A stretch of DNA of 41,301 nucleotides from Magnetovibrio sp. GTDB taxonomy: Bacteria > Pseudomonadota > Alphaproteobacteria > Rhodospirillales > Casp-alpha2. A program made the translations under genes and the position numbers. Positions 1 to 9,575 of the stretch are shown here, piece after piece. The stretch is from the NCBI GenBank assembly GCA_002722175.1, contig PBKU01000025.1, positions 1 through 41,301 on the forward strand, written 5' to 3'. Under the pieces are notes generated by a model, which saw only the letters and a list, made by a program, of their open reading frames with translations, made no database searches and was not told where the DNA came from. Each line of letters opens with the position of its first letter. Positions within the stretch are counted from its first letter, which is position 1.

Positions 1-591
1 GGTTATCGTGGAAATTGCCGTGTTAATACTATCCAATGTGGTTAATGCTGTGGCTGCCGAGGTAATGCTCAATGCCTCTATACCCAAACCAGAAGAGGTG
101 ATGGCGCTTAAATCTATTGATTTATTGAGATTGATCTGGCTATCGGACGAGGAATCAAGACCGATTTGTACCAAAACGTGCTCTGTGGAGCTGACGGTTG
201 ATGCCAATGATCCCTCGATGAGTTTTTGACCATTAAATTCAGTGGTATTGGCAATTCTATCGATTTCGTTCCGGAGTGCGGAAAATTCCAATTGTAGTGT
301 TTGACGTTCGGTTGAACCGACAGTTCCTGTTGAAGCTTGTGCAGAAAGTTCCCTTAACCGAATAAGAATTGCAGACTGCTCATTCAAAGCACCTTCCGCG
401 GTATTAATTAAGGCGATTCCATCATTGCCGTTTCTTACAGCCTGACGAAGAGCTCGGATATCAGAGCGTAAAGACTCCGAAATAGCTAAACCAGCGGCAT
501 CATCGGCACCACGATTAATTCTTATCCCAGAAGCAATTCTCTCAACCGATTGTGCTAAACGATTACTGTTATTTCCTAAAATTCTTTTTTG
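1..591 (-). pseudogene. Flagellin (FliC-type) fragment lacking its N-terminus, 3' end off the window
   Basis: The minus strand is open from 591 to the left edge (197 codons). It reads as the conserved D0/D1 region of flagellin: NRLAQSVERIASGIRINRGA, DDAAGLAISESLRSDIRALR, then NTAEGALNEQ, LRELSAQAS and IANTTEFNGQKL. Flagellin polymerises into the filament after export through the flagellar type III apparatus. Intact flagellins begin about 20-25 residues earlier with a segment like M-x-x-INTN-x-x-AL. Here an in-frame TAA (594-592) lies 11 codons before NRLAQ, and there is no ATG, GTG or TTG codon between that stop and the conserved domain. The upstream 160 bases hold no recognisable N-terminal segment in any minus-strand frame. 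No ribosome binding site is visible. The identity as flagellin is clear; whether this is a decayed gene, a recombination cassette or an assembly break is not decided. Confidence 0.78.
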
Positions 592-753
592 TTATTTAAG
601 CTTAGGGCCTATATATTAATTCTTTAATACCGTACAGCCTCTTTCTTCCACCTAATATTGCCTAAAAGTAGCGTGTAAGGCAAATATTAAAACAAGTAAT
701 TAGCCAGGTTATACCGCATTTCTCATCGAATGTTAACTTAATTAATTCTCTAG

Positions 754-2553
754 CTAGCTTATTTTTTTCTTTGGTAAACTTATTTTCAAATTCAAAAGTT
801 GTAATTGATTATCATCTACTTTGCTTGGGGCTCCTGTTAAAAGGCATTCAGCTTGTTGATTCAATGGGAATGCAATAACTTCACGGATATTAGGTTCATT
901 TGCGAGTAACATTACCATCCGGTCAATTCCAGGAGCAGAGCCCCCGTGAGGAGGGGCGCCGTATTGGAAAGCGCGCAGCATTCCCCCAAATTTTTCCTCT
1001 AACACTTTTTTATTGTACCCCGCAATATTAAAGGCCTTAACCATAATATCGGGTCTATGGTTCCGAATTGCCCCTGAACTTAGCTCGACCCCATTGCACA
1101 CTATATCATACTGGTATGCTAGTATCTCTAAAGGGGGCAGCCTTTCTAAGGATTTTAGACCACCTTGTGGCATCGAAAACGGATTGTGTGAGAATTGTAT
1201 TTTTTGAGTCTCCTCATCAAGCTCGTACATTGGATAATCTGTTATCCAACAAAAGCGAAATTCATTGGTTGAACGTAGCTCTAATTCATTGCAAATACGT
1301 TCTCTAACCAAACTTGAGAAGTTCTCGGCTAGTCGAAGAGGTTGACACACAAAGAACACGGCATCCCCATTTTTAATACATGCCTTATCTTTAATTTCGT
1401 TAATGCAGCTTGATTCTAAAATTTTTGCTATGGGACCGCGAGCCTCACCTGATGGTTCAAAAACAATATACCCTAATCCACCTGCGCCTTCAGCACGAGC
1501 CCAGTCATTCAATTTGTCAAAAAAGCTACGGGGGCGGTTAGCAGCGCCCATAGCTGGGATAGCTCTGACAATTGCGCCCTTTTCAATGCTCTTAGAAAAA
1601 AGAGTAAAGCTTGAACCTTTAAATACTTCAGTAAGATCATAAATGGTTATAGGATTTCTTAAGTCGGGCTTGTCAGTTCCATACTTTAGCATAGAATCTT
1701 TGTATGGAATTCTAGGAAAGGGAGGCGAAGAAACGGTGTGACCATTTGCGAATTCCTTGAAAACCCCTGCAAGCACTGGCTCTAGCGCATCAAACACGTC
1801 ATCTTGGGTAACAAATGCCATTTCAACATCAAGTTGGTAAAATTCGCCGGGAGACCGGTCAGCTCGGGCGTCTTCATCCCGAAAACAGGGTGCTATTTGA
1901 AAATATTTGTCAAAGCCTGACATCATCAACAATTGTTTGAATTGCTGAGGTGCCTGGGGTAAAGCATAGAAAGCACCTGGGTGATTGCGACTTGCTACCA
2001 AATAATCACGTGCGCCTTCAGGAGAAGATGCAGTTAATATAGGTGTTTGAAATTCTATAAAACCAGCTTTAGTCATTCGGCGTCGTATTGATGAAATTAT
2101 ATTGTTTCGGAGTAATATATTTTTTTGCATTTGTTTTCGTCTTAGATCTAGGAACCGGAATCGAAGGCGTATATCTTCTCCACACTCTTGATCTCCAGCG
2201 ACCTGCATAGGTAATAATTCAGCATGGCCTTCTATAGTTAGTTTTTGGATGCTGACTTCAATCTCTCCTGTGCTCAAAGAAGGGTTTTTAGTTTCACTGC
2301 TGCGTTTTAATACATTACCAGTTATCGTAACTACACTTTCAGGTCGGATATCCTCTACTATTTCGAATAATTCGCTAGAAATATCAATTACACATTGTGT
2401 AAGACCAAACTGATCACGGAGATCGAGAAACAGTAAATTTCCATGGTCACGTTTACTATGGACCCAGCCAGAAAGTCGAACCAATTGACCAGCATTCTTT
2501 ACGTTTAGTTCAGCACAGTTGTGGGTGCGATAAGGGTGCATTCCTTCTATCAT
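754..2553 (-). CDS. aspS: Aspartate--tRNA ligase (probably non-discriminating Asp/Asn type)
   Basis: Class II aminoacyl-tRNA synthetase that charges tRNA-Asp in the cytoplasm. At 599 residues it has the normal bacterial length, with an N-terminal OB-fold anticodon domain (about residues 1-110), the catalytic core, and the bacterial GAD insert ([19 protein letters not shown] region). Motif 2 is seen as [20 protein letters not shown] and motif 3 as [12 protein letters not shown]. The anticodon domain carries RDHG (His37), the form reported for non-discriminating AspRS of bacteria that make Asn-tRNA through GatCAB, whereas discriminating enzymes have RDLG. That would mean it also charges tRNA-Asn with Asp; this is inferred from the residue. 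The start at 2553 is favoured by AGAAGG eight bases upstream; a second ATG four codons in gives the common MHPYRTH start but has poor spacing. Confidence 0.97.
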   Translation of the reverse strand: MIEGMHPYRTHNCAELNVKNAGQLVRLSGWVHSKRDHGNLLFLDLRDQFGLTQCVIDISSELFEIVEDIRPESVVTITGNVLKRSSETKNPSLSTGEIEVSIQKLTIEGHAELLPMQVAGDQECGEDIRLRFRFLDLRRKQMQKNILLRNNIISSIRRRMTKAGFIEFQTPILTASSPEGARDYLVASRNHPGAFYALPQAPQQFKQLLMMSGFDKYFQIAPCFRDEDARADRSPGEFYQLDVEMAFVTQDDVFDALEPVLAGVFKEFANGHTVSSPPFPRIPYKDSMLKYGTDKPDLRNPITIYDLTEVFKGSSFTLFSKSIEKGAIVRAIPAMGAANRPRSFFDKLNDWARAEGAGGLGYIVFEPSGEARGPIAKILESSCINEIKDKACIKNGDAVFFVCQPLRLAENFSSLVRERICNELELRSTNEFRFCWITDYPMYELDEETQKIQFSHNPFSMPQGGLKSLERLPPLEILAYQYDIVCNGVELSSGAIRNHRPDIMVKAFNIAGYNKKVLEEKFGGMLRAFQYGAPPHGGSAPGIDRMVMLLANEPNIREVIAFPLNQQAECLLTGAPSKVDDNQLQLLNLKISLPKKKIS

Positions 2554-2704
2554 TCAGCTTAACCTTCTTGGACAATAATTTAATAATATTAGTTTTTCTG
2601 GGATGCTTACTTACACTATAGATATAAAAAGATCAGCTTGTTTCTTTTACTCATATATAATTTTGCACATAATTACTTAATGTAAACGCCTCATAGATCG
2701 ACTT

Positions 2705-3631
2705 CTATGAATTCCAAAGCCAAGCAGCACCGCGGGCTCCACTGCTATCACCATGAACATTTTTTAGGAGTGAAGTTTTGCAATTATCAGAGAAGACCCA
2801 CCTGTCCCAGATTAGAGGCACGTTGTTGTATAGGGATCCAATGTTTGAAAGACCGCCACCTAAAATAATTGCATCGGGGTCAATAGTATTGATGATAGTA
2901 CTTAAAGCTCTAGCCAATCTATTTTCATACCTTTTTAAAGATGCTTGAGCTAAAGTATCTCCCTGAATTGCAAGAGTATTTATTTTTTTTGCACTGTCGC
3001 CCGTGCCATGGTCTAGGGCTAAGCCAGGCCCAGAAAGAAAAGTTTCTATCCACCCTGATTTTCCGCAATAGCACGGTGGACCGGGTTGTTCGTGATCTTC
3101 ATAGGTGCTGTCTTTAGGGCTTGCTGGCCACGGAAGTGGGTTATGCCCCCATTCACCTGCAATTAGATTTTTTCCAGACCAGACCTTGCCATTAATAGTT
3201 ACTCCACCTCCTACACCGGTGCCAAGTATAATGCCAAATACTATGTTTAAGCCTTTTCCGGCACCGTCAAAAGCTTCTGAAACAGTAAAGCAATTGGCAT
3301 CATTTTCAATGCGGACGTCACGTGAGAGGGCGACTTTTAGGTCGCGGCCAAGGGGTCTCCCAATTAACCACACTGAATTCGCATTCTTTACAAGACCATT
3401 GTTCATTGAAAGCGCACCTGGAATTCCAATACCAACCGGAGCTTCGTTAGGCAAACAAACTTCGTTGCACAAAATGGATACAATTTCGCAAATAGTATTT
3501 ATAGTCTCAGCATAATTATTGATTGGTGTTTTTTTACGGTGGCAGGAAATAGTGTTCCCAAGATTATCGATTACAACCCCTTCCGTCTTAGTTCCACCAA
3601 GATCAATACCAATTCGTAAAGGCATTTCCAT
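2705..3631 (-). CDS. ROK-family sugar kinase, fructokinase (Mak)-like
   Basis: Cytoplasmic ATP-dependent hexose kinase of the ROK family, 308 residues. The N-terminal phosphate loop is IGIDLGGTKTEGVV, the catalytic Asp is in ENDAN (Asp111), and GTGVGGG, AGEWGHNPLPW and the adenosine-side ILGGGLSN follow. The overall match, including HGDSSGARGAAWLW at the C-terminus, is closest to E. coli Mak (manno(fructo)kinase) from memory, so fructose is the likely substrate, but ROK substrate calls are unreliable. The zinc motif reads CYCGKSGWIE: the two first Cys (187, 189) and His163 are present, but the third ligand, normally Cys in GC-I-E, is Trp194. It stands alone, with a 258-base spacer to the divergent MBL gene. 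AAGGAAAG lies about ten bases before the start. Confidence 0.88.
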   Translation of the reverse strand: MEMPLRIGIDLGGTKTEGVVIDNLGNTISCHRKKTPINNYAETINTICEIVSILCNEVCLPNEAPVGIGIPGALSMNNGLVKNANSVWLIGRPLGRDLKVALSRDVRIENDANCFTVSEAFDGAGKGLNIVFGIILGTGVGGGVTINGKVWSGKNLIAGEWGHNPLPWPASPKDSTYEDHEQPGPPCYCGKSGWIETFLSGPGLALDHGTGDSAKKINTLAIQGDTLAQASLKRYENRLARALSTIINTIDPDAIILGGGLSNIGSLYNNVPLIWDRWVFSDNCKTSLLKNVHGDSSGARGAAWLWNS

Positions 3632-3670
3632 AGTTCATGATTCTTTCCTTGGTTTAGGTTGTTATAATGG

Positions 3671-3691
3671 ACCCCTATGATCACAAGGGGT
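3671..3691. promoter_or_regulatory. 21-bp inverted repeat, candidate operator upstream of the ROK kinase
   Basis: ACCCCT (3671-3676) and AGGGGT (3686-3691) form a perfect 6-bp dyad around a 9-base centre, about 40 bases upstream of the ROK start and in the spacer shared with the divergent MBL-fold gene. A TATAAT-like hexamer (3663-3668, plus strand) sits just beside it. The G/C-rich arms stand out in AT-rich DNA. It could be an operator or a small hairpin; no regulator is encoded nearby. Confidence 0.3.
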
Positions 3692-3889
3692 TTGTATCAG
3701 TGTCTTATCGTAAATACATCAAAATTTGTCATGGTTATGGGTGATTTTCTACTTTTTTGTGTGTATGGTTGTAAAGTATGTTCGAGCTTCAGTCTGCTCG
3801 TTGATGTCTAATGCATTTTGTAGCAATTTGGTGATTTTTTTGCAGAATGTTCAGTTAGTTGGTTTTTCAGAACCTGGGAAGATATTCAG

Positions 3890-4882
3890 TTGAGCTTTAC
3901 ATCTAACTATAGTGAAAATATTCCAAGTTCAGGAACGGTCGCAAAAGTAACGGAGGGAGTTTACTGGGTTCGGATGCCGTTACCATTTGCGCTAGACCAT
4001 ATTAATCTTTGGTTGTTGCAGGATAAGGAGGGATGGGTTCTCGTTGACGCGGGCTTAAACAATTTTGAGACCAGAACAGTTTGGCGCCAAATTTTTCGAG
4101 GCTTTTTAAAAAATCAAAAGCTAAACCGCGTTATCGTCACTCATTTTCATCCCGACCATGTAGGTCTTGCCGGGTGGCTTTGTGAAAAATTTAACGTTGA
4201 ATTGTATATGCCTTTTTCAGAGTGGGCTTATGGACGCATGCTATACGGTGATATAACCAAACGCTCGCAGTTTGAGAGCATAAAATTTTATAAGCGTGCC
4301 GGCTTTAAGGATGACTTTGTTTCTAAAGTAGTATCGCGTACTAAGAACTATAGAAAATTTGTGTCACCATTGCCGTCATCTGTAAATAAAATATATGACG
4401 GTTACACCTTTTTTGTTGGATCAGACTCTTGGGAGGTGATTATTGGGAAAGGGCACTCCCCGGAGCATGCCTGCTTGCTTTGTAAGGAAAAGAATGTACT
4501 GATATCGGGCGATCAAGTATTACCAAAAATTAGTCCGAATATTTCAGTATCCCCGCATGAACCAAATGCTAACCCTTTAGCAGAATATTTATTTACTCTA
4601 GACGTATTGCGGAAGCGGGTTCCGAAAAGAACTCTAACGTTACCTAGTCACAATTGGCCATTTTTAAAAGTCCATCGAAGAATTAAGGCTCTAGAACTTC
4701 ACCATAAAGAACGCCTCACACAGATAGAGGAAGCGTGTCGTGTACCAACAACCGCGGTAGCGTTAATGGAAGTGTTATTTAAACGAAAGCTTGATTCCCA
4801 TCAGATTTTTTTTGCCATAGGCGAAACCCATTGCCCATTTACATCTGCTTTTATATTGTGGTTCAATAGAAAGAGTTTTTAG
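3890..4882 (+). CDS. Metallo-beta-lactamase-fold hydrolase
   Basis: Cytoplasmic MBL-fold protein (330 residues, no signal peptide). Zinc ligands are visible: THFHPDHVGLAG (HxHxDH), GHSPEHACL (third His), SGDQVLP (bridging Asp) and LPSHNWPF (last His). A C-terminal extension of about 70 residues, with helices rich in basic and acidic residues, looks like the winged-helix tail of LACTB2/glyoxalase II-like MBL proteins. That suggests a thioester or nucleic-acid substrate, but no specific reaction can be assigned. The start is TTG at 3890, supported by GGGAAG about eight bases upstream; no in-frame ATG fits the conserved N-terminus better. It is a single gene between two minus-strand genes. Confidence 0.85.
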   Translation: MSFTSNYSENIPSSGTVAKVTEGVYWVRMPLPFALDHINLWLLQDKEGWVLVDAGLNNFETRTVWRQIFRGFLKNQKLNRVIVTHFHPDHVGLAGWLCEKFNVELYMPFSEWAYGRMLYGDITKRSQFESIKFYKRAGFKDDFVSKVVSRTKNYRKFVSPLPSSVNKIYDGYTFFVGSDSWEVIIGKGHSPEHACLLCKEKNVLISGDQVLPKISPNISVSPHEPNANPLAEYLFTLDVLRKRVPKRTLTLPSHNWPFLKVHRRIKALELHHKERLTQIEEACRVPTTAVALMEVLFKRKLDSHQIFFAIGETHCPFTSAFILWFNRKSF

Positions 4883-5004
4883 GAAAGATGGTGTATTTTT
4901 GTATTGTTCTAAAAACTATAAAAAAAGTACTAATTGAAAAGGTAATTTTTCTATTGGAGCGTGTAGTCAGCTTTCTAGCAAACGATAGATATTTATAAAA
5001 AATT

Positions 5005-8000
5005 TTAAGCTTTTCTTTTCTTTGACCGTTGAGATTCCAAGGGGTCGCAAACCAGTGTTAACAGTGGCGGTATAATAGCTATTGTAAGTATAGCAGACAA
5101 AGATAATCCCCCTAAAATTACAGAGCCAAGCCCTTGGTATAGTTCTGACCCCGCTCCAGGAGACATTACTAGCGGTAACATCCCAAAGACACTAGTGAGA
5201 GTTGACATAAAAATTGGCCGGATTCGACCTTTTGTTGATTCCTGGATTGCCAGTGTGGTGTGCATCCCCTCATGCCTAATGTTGAAGAGAGTTTGGTGAA
5301 CAAGCAAAATAGCATTATTGACAACAATGCCAATTAATATGACAAATCCAAGCAGTGTCAGCATATCCAGCGGTTGGAACCGGAATAAATTTAGTACTGC
5401 TAAACCGAGCACCCCCCCTGCTGTTGCTAACGGCACTGAAAGCATAATTATCAGAGGGTATATAAAACTTTCGAATAACACTGCCATTACCAAATAAACG
5501 ATGATCAATGCGGTTAGCAGATCAAACTTTATTGCTTTCCAAGTGATATCCAGCTTGTTTGCCGTGCCAGCAAGTTTAAACTTTATTCCTTCTAGCAAGC
5601 TATCTTTCTTCAGGGGGAGCAGCACTTCTTTCCGAATAATATCAAGTGCTGTTTCTAAAGGAATGTTTTCTGGGGGCCTGATTTGAAGCGTTACCGCGCG
5701 CTCTTGTTCTACGTGATTAATCTGGGTTGGTCCTGAAGTAATAATAATATCAGCTAAGTCACTCGCTGTTAGAATATTTCCTGTGGAGGTTACTATTGGA
5801 AGATTACCTATGTGCTGTGTTTGTTGCACGTCTCCGGTCATACCTCGAAGCATTAAATCTATCCGTTTATTATTAATAGTGATTTCGGTAACAAGACGGC
5901 CGTCGTTAAAAGTATCGAGCGTGCTGGAAAACTGTTTAACACTAATCCCATTATCAGCTAGTTTAAGTCGATTTGGAAGGACCCTTACTTCAGGAGCACC
6001 CAGTTCAAGACCTGGTTTTGGACGTATTTGTGTTCCCCTTGTCCGAGGTAAAACTTTATCAATAAGCTGAACAGCTGTTAAAGATGCTGTTAATATTTGC
6101 CCAAGATCTTGGCCTAAAACGTTGAGGTCAATAGATCGACTACCACCAATTCCACGTCCAAAAAGAGATCTTTGGCTAATAACGCCAAAAGTTCCAGGTT
6201 CTTGGAATACTGCTTGCTTTAAAATTGGAAGAAGTTGTTTTATTTCTGAAGGGTTTTTAGCGGACGCTCCTACAAATGTTCGACCACGGGATGCTACAAA
6301 AAAGAACCGCTCGACTTGAGGTGCATTCTTTTGCAATGGAACTGATCTATCCCTATCTGCAAGCAAAGGTATAATTCTATCTTCGAACCGCCCAGCAATT
6401 TCTGCCGTTGTATCAAGGTTATACCCGGGGGGAGGCAAGATAACTCCAAATATTAGATTGCGGTTTCCATCAGGCAAATACTCTAATTTTGGAAGCGCCA
6501 TCCAGGTGATAATTATGCCTAGAGAGGAAAGGGCAATAACAACAATCAAGGCTATTATTTTTTTATTTGTTACAATTTCTGTCGAAGAAACTATAAGGTT
6601 TGTTACTTTTTTTGCGAAAATATCGATTATTGGAATGGTCCGTTTCGAAACTACTTTGTTTATAGAATCTGATAACAAATATCTCGACAGAGATGGAATT
6701 ACTGTTATGGAAACTAGAAGTGAAAGCAAAACAGATACAGAAATTGCGACAGCTATATCTCTAAAAAGCTGACCAACTTCCAGATCCATTATTAATATTG
6801 GTATAAAAACCATAACAGTAGTCAAAGAAGAGACAAGGACAGCCCCCCAAACTTGATTTGCCCCAGAATACGCAGCTTGCGCCGAATTCTGGCCTAATTC
6901 CCGCATTCTAAAAGTATTTTCAAGTACTACAATTGCAGCATCTACTACCATTCCAACTGCAAATGCAATTCCTGCTAGCGAAATGACGTTAAGTGATCGT
7001 CCCATAAAAGCCATTGCTACAAAAGCGCCTATAACTGAAATTGGAATGGCAAGTGACACAATGAGGGTTGCGCCTCCTGATCTCAAAAATAGAAGCAAAG
7101 TGAGGGCGGCTAATCCACCCCCAATGAAAATATTCTGCTTTACAAGGCTTATAGCTGACTTGATATATGTCGTTTCATCATACACTTGCTCTAGCTTTAG
7201 ATCCTGGGTTTTTAACGGGCCGTTATTTAATTCTTGCAAGGCAATTTTTATTTCTTTCATAACATTTATGACGTTAGCGCCAGTTTCACGTATTAAGTTT
7301 ATAGCGAGTGCAGGGTTACCATTTGCGCGAATTCTGGCGGTAGGTTCGCTATGATCAAAAAAAACTGAGGCTATATCACCTAATGTTACTCGGGCAGCTC
7401 GGCCTACGCTCGGGTCAATTTCCGAGCGTATAATAACGTTTTGTAGATCTTTTATTTTTGAAAATTCACCTTCTGTCCTAACAATATACCGCCGTTTTCC
7501 TTCATTTATATCACCTGCTGTGACTGAGGAATTTGCAGCTTGTAAAGTGTTTATTACATCATTAACAGTCAAGCGATATCGGGCAAGAGCAGTTGGATCA
7601 ATGGCTATAACCATCTCTTTATTAGAGATTCCATAGACATTGACCCTAGCAACGCCTGAAATTCGTTCAAAACGAGTTTGAATGACATCTTCAGTAAAAT
7701 CACCAAATTTATGTATTAGAGTATTTCCAGGTTTTTTATATTGAAGAATAAACCATGCAATCGGGCTATCTTCTGCACTGGCTGTTCGCATGGAAGGTTC
7801 GTCCGCTTCTGTCGGGTAACTATTAACTCGATCTAGTCTATTTGCTGTCAACAAAAGGCTTCGTTCCATATTGGTTCCAACTTGAAATTCCAATCTAATC
7901 CGTGATTGTCCATCAAGGCTTTGGCTGGTGACTTTCTCCAATCCTTCAATATTTTTTAGAACCTCTTCTTGACGGTTCGTAATTTCGCGCTCAATTTCTG

Positions 8001-8169
8001 CAGGAGATGCACTTGGCCATGCCGTTCTAATACTTATAACAGGTTTCCGAATATCAGGGATAAGTTGGATTGGTATTGAATTAAGGGCAATGATCCCAAA
8101 CATAATTGTCATCAGGACCGCTGCTAATATGGCCATAGGGCGGTTAATAGCTAACTGAATTAAATTCAT
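5005..8169 (-). CDS. RND efflux pump, inner-membrane permease subunit
   Basis: AcrB/MdtB-like proton-driven exporter of 1054 residues, the usual RND length. It begins MNLIQLAINRPMAILAAVLM (TM1) and contains the first periplasmic pore domain, TM2-TM6 with VGMVVDAAIVVLEN in TM4, a second periplasmic domain, and TM7-TM12 ending in basic residues. The proton-relay segment has a single Asp followed by Ala, as in CusA-type pumps, rather than the Asp-Asp of AcrB. Substrates cannot be inferred. The ATG overlaps the stop of the adaptor gene by four bases (ATGA), so the two are translationally coupled. No outer-membrane TolC-like gene or regulator is in the window, so the channel must come from elsewhere. 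Confidence 0.95.
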   Translation of the reverse strand: MNLIQLAINRPMAILAAVLMTIMFGIIALNSIPIQLIPDIRKPVISIRTAWPSASPAEIEREITNRQEEVLKNIEGLEKVTSQSLDGQSRIRLEFQVGTNMERSLLLTANRLDRVNSYPTEADEPSMRTASAEDSPIAWFILQYKKPGNTLIHKFGDFTEDVIQTRFERISGVARVNVYGISNKEMVIAIDPTALARYRLTVNDVINTLQAANSSVTAGDINEGKRRYIVRTEGEFSKIKDLQNVIIRSEIDPSVGRAARVTLGDIASVFFDHSEPTARIRANGNPALAINLIRETGANVINVMKEIKIALQELNNGPLKTQDLKLEQVYDETTYIKSAISLVKQNIFIGGGLAALTLLLFLRSGGATLIVSLAIPISVIGAFVAMAFMGRSLNVISLAGIAFAVGMVVDAAIVVLENTFRMRELGQNSAQAAYSGANQVWGAVLVSSLTTVMVFIPILIMDLEVGQLFRDIAVAISVSVLLSLLVSITVIPSLSRYLLSDSINKVVSKRTIPIIDIFAKKVTNLIVSSTEIVTNKKIIALIVVIALSSLGIIITWMALPKLEYLPDGNRNLIFGVILPPPGYNLDTTAEIAGRFEDRIIPLLADRDRSVPLQKNAPQVERFFFVASRGRTFVGASAKNPSEIKQLLPILKQAVFQEPGTFGVISQRSLFGRGIGGSRSIDLNVLGQDLGQILTASLTAVQLIDKVLPRTRGTQIRPKPGLELGAPEVRVLPNRLKLADNGISVKQFSSTLDTFNDGRLVTEITINNKRIDLMLRGMTGDVQQTQHIGNLPIVTSTGNILTASDLADIIITSGPTQINHVEQERAVTLQIRPPENIPLETALDIIRKEVLLPLKKDSLLEGIKFKLAGTANKLDITWKAIKFDLLTALIIVYLVMAVLFESFIYPLIIMLSVPLATAGGVLGLAVLNLFRFQPLDMLTLLGFVILIGIVVNNAILLVHQTLFNIRHEGMHTTLAIQESTKGRIRPIFMSTLTSVFGMLPLVMSPGAGSELYQGLGSVILGGLSLSAILTIAIIPPLLTLVCDPLESQRSKKRKA

Positions 8170-9344
8170 CTAACTTCGGATCCCAAAGGTGTAAACGTTA
8201 TCTTTTGTTCTGGTTGCACGCGTTCATTTCCCCTAACTATCGCAAATTCGCCATCTTTTAGGCCACTCTTTACAACAAAACGAGCCCCAATTGCATTGCC
8301 CAGCACTACTGGTTTTAATTTTGCAACCCCGTTAAATGCGATGAATACTAATTGACGATCATTTCGGTTCAGAACAGCGTCTTTGTGCACTGTTAACACA
8401 TTCTCCTTTTCAGCAGCTAAGATGCGCAGTATGACTGTTTGATGCAATGCAAGGCGGTTAACGTTGGTCTTAAATTGATGAGCTAATCTAACTGTTCGCG
8501 TGCGCGTTTTAGGGTTTTCTTCGGGGATAATAGACCGGACGACGCTCAGGCAATCTTTCCCGTTTTCAAGAATAGTAATGAACTTGCTACCGATTTGAAT
8601 GCCAGTCATTTTGCTTGTGGGGACGTCCACTTCAATTTCAAGACTTTGGTCATCGATTATTGATAAAAGCGGGTCGCCTGCGTTAACATACGTTCCGAGA
8701 CCAGTGTGTCGTTTTGTGATAACCCCATTATAAGGTGACTTTATCTTAGTATAGGAAAGCTTCAATTCACTTATCCTAACATCTATTTCAGCACTTCGTA
8801 ATTTTGCCTCAGCTTCCCGGACTTTGCTTTTAGCACTAGCAAGTTCAAGAAATTTGTCCTCTAATCGGGCTTGGGAAAAAGCAGGGGATTTTTTAAGATT
8901 TTCGATTCTACGTAATTCCTGAGATATTGCATTAACTTCATTCTTGGTTGTTTCTAGATACGCTTGGAAATAGCTTGATGTTTCTCGTTTTAGCTTTAAC
9001 TCTAATTTTATAGAATTGTCACTTAAAACAACTAATGTATCGCCTTTTTTTACACGATCGCCGACCGCTACGTTAAGGTGTTTTACCAGTCCCGATATTA
9101 TAGCTGAGAGTTCCCCTGATTTTTTGGCGACGAAGCGTCCTATAATTGGAACAGTTTGTTTCATGGGCTCTACCCTGACTTTGTCTACTTTTACTGCAAA
9201 GGCGGGTAAATTCTTGAATATATTTTTTTGTTTTTGTGTTTCGGCTGCAGCAAATTCAATGTTTTGTGTCAAAATTAAGGAGAATAGCAAAGCAAGAGAA
9301 AATATTGGGCCAAGGTTAGTATTTGCTAGCATAACTGTGTTCAA
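8166..9344 (-). CDS. RND periplasmic adaptor (HlyD/AcrA family)
   Basis: Membrane-fusion protein linking the RND pump to an outer-membrane channel. A hydrophobic N-terminal segment (LGPIFSLALLFSLIL) followed by an AAA-E site suggests a signal peptide. The split lipoyl domain is visible (SGLVKHLNVAVGDRVKKGDT, then SPYNGVITKRHTGLGTYVNA), flanking a coiled-coil hairpin of about 80 residues; beta-barrel and membrane-proximal domains follow. Length 392. The first possible start is TTG at 9344; ATG at 9332 is an equally plausible start that leaves the signal peptide intact. No convincing ribosome binding site is seen for either. It is first gene of a two-gene operon with the permease. Confidence 0.93.
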   Translation of the reverse strand: MNTVMLANTNLGPIFSLALLFSLILTQNIEFAAAETQKQKNIFKNLPAFAVKVDKVRVEPMKQTVPIIGRFVAKKSGELSAIISGLVKHLNVAVGDRVKKGDTLVVLSDNSIKLELKLKRETSSYFQAYLETTKNEVNAISQELRRIENLKKSPAFSQARLEDKFLELASAKSKVREAEAKLRSAEIDVRISELKLSYTKIKSPYNGVITKRHTGLGTYVNAGDPLLSIIDDQSLEIEVDVPTSKMTGIQIGSKFITILENGKDCLSVVRSIIPEENPKTRTRTVRLAHQFKTNVNRLALHQTVILRILAAEKENVLTVHKDAVLNRNDRQLVFIAFNGVAKLKPVVLGNAIGARFVVKSGLKDGEFAIVRGNERVQPEQKITFTPLGSEVR

Positions 9345-9575
9345 AGTTTAAAATTAAATATAGTATCGGCTGCCATTTTGTTGAGAACGGTAATTTATAA
9401 GAAACAGTTTCTAACTAATTATTCTATAAGCTTACATCCAAGTTTTTTAGCGATACCAAACTGTAAGATAATGCGATCAAGCGCGCAAACAAATTAGTGT
9501 GGCAATAAAAAGAAATCATTTAATACTGTATAGTGACTTGCAAAGAAAGAATAAGTCAGTGATATTTTGACCATA

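Noticed and set aside
8..229. 73-codon plus-strand frame with a start codon
   Set aside because: It is antisense to the clear flagellin coding frame and resembles no protein; a shadow frame.
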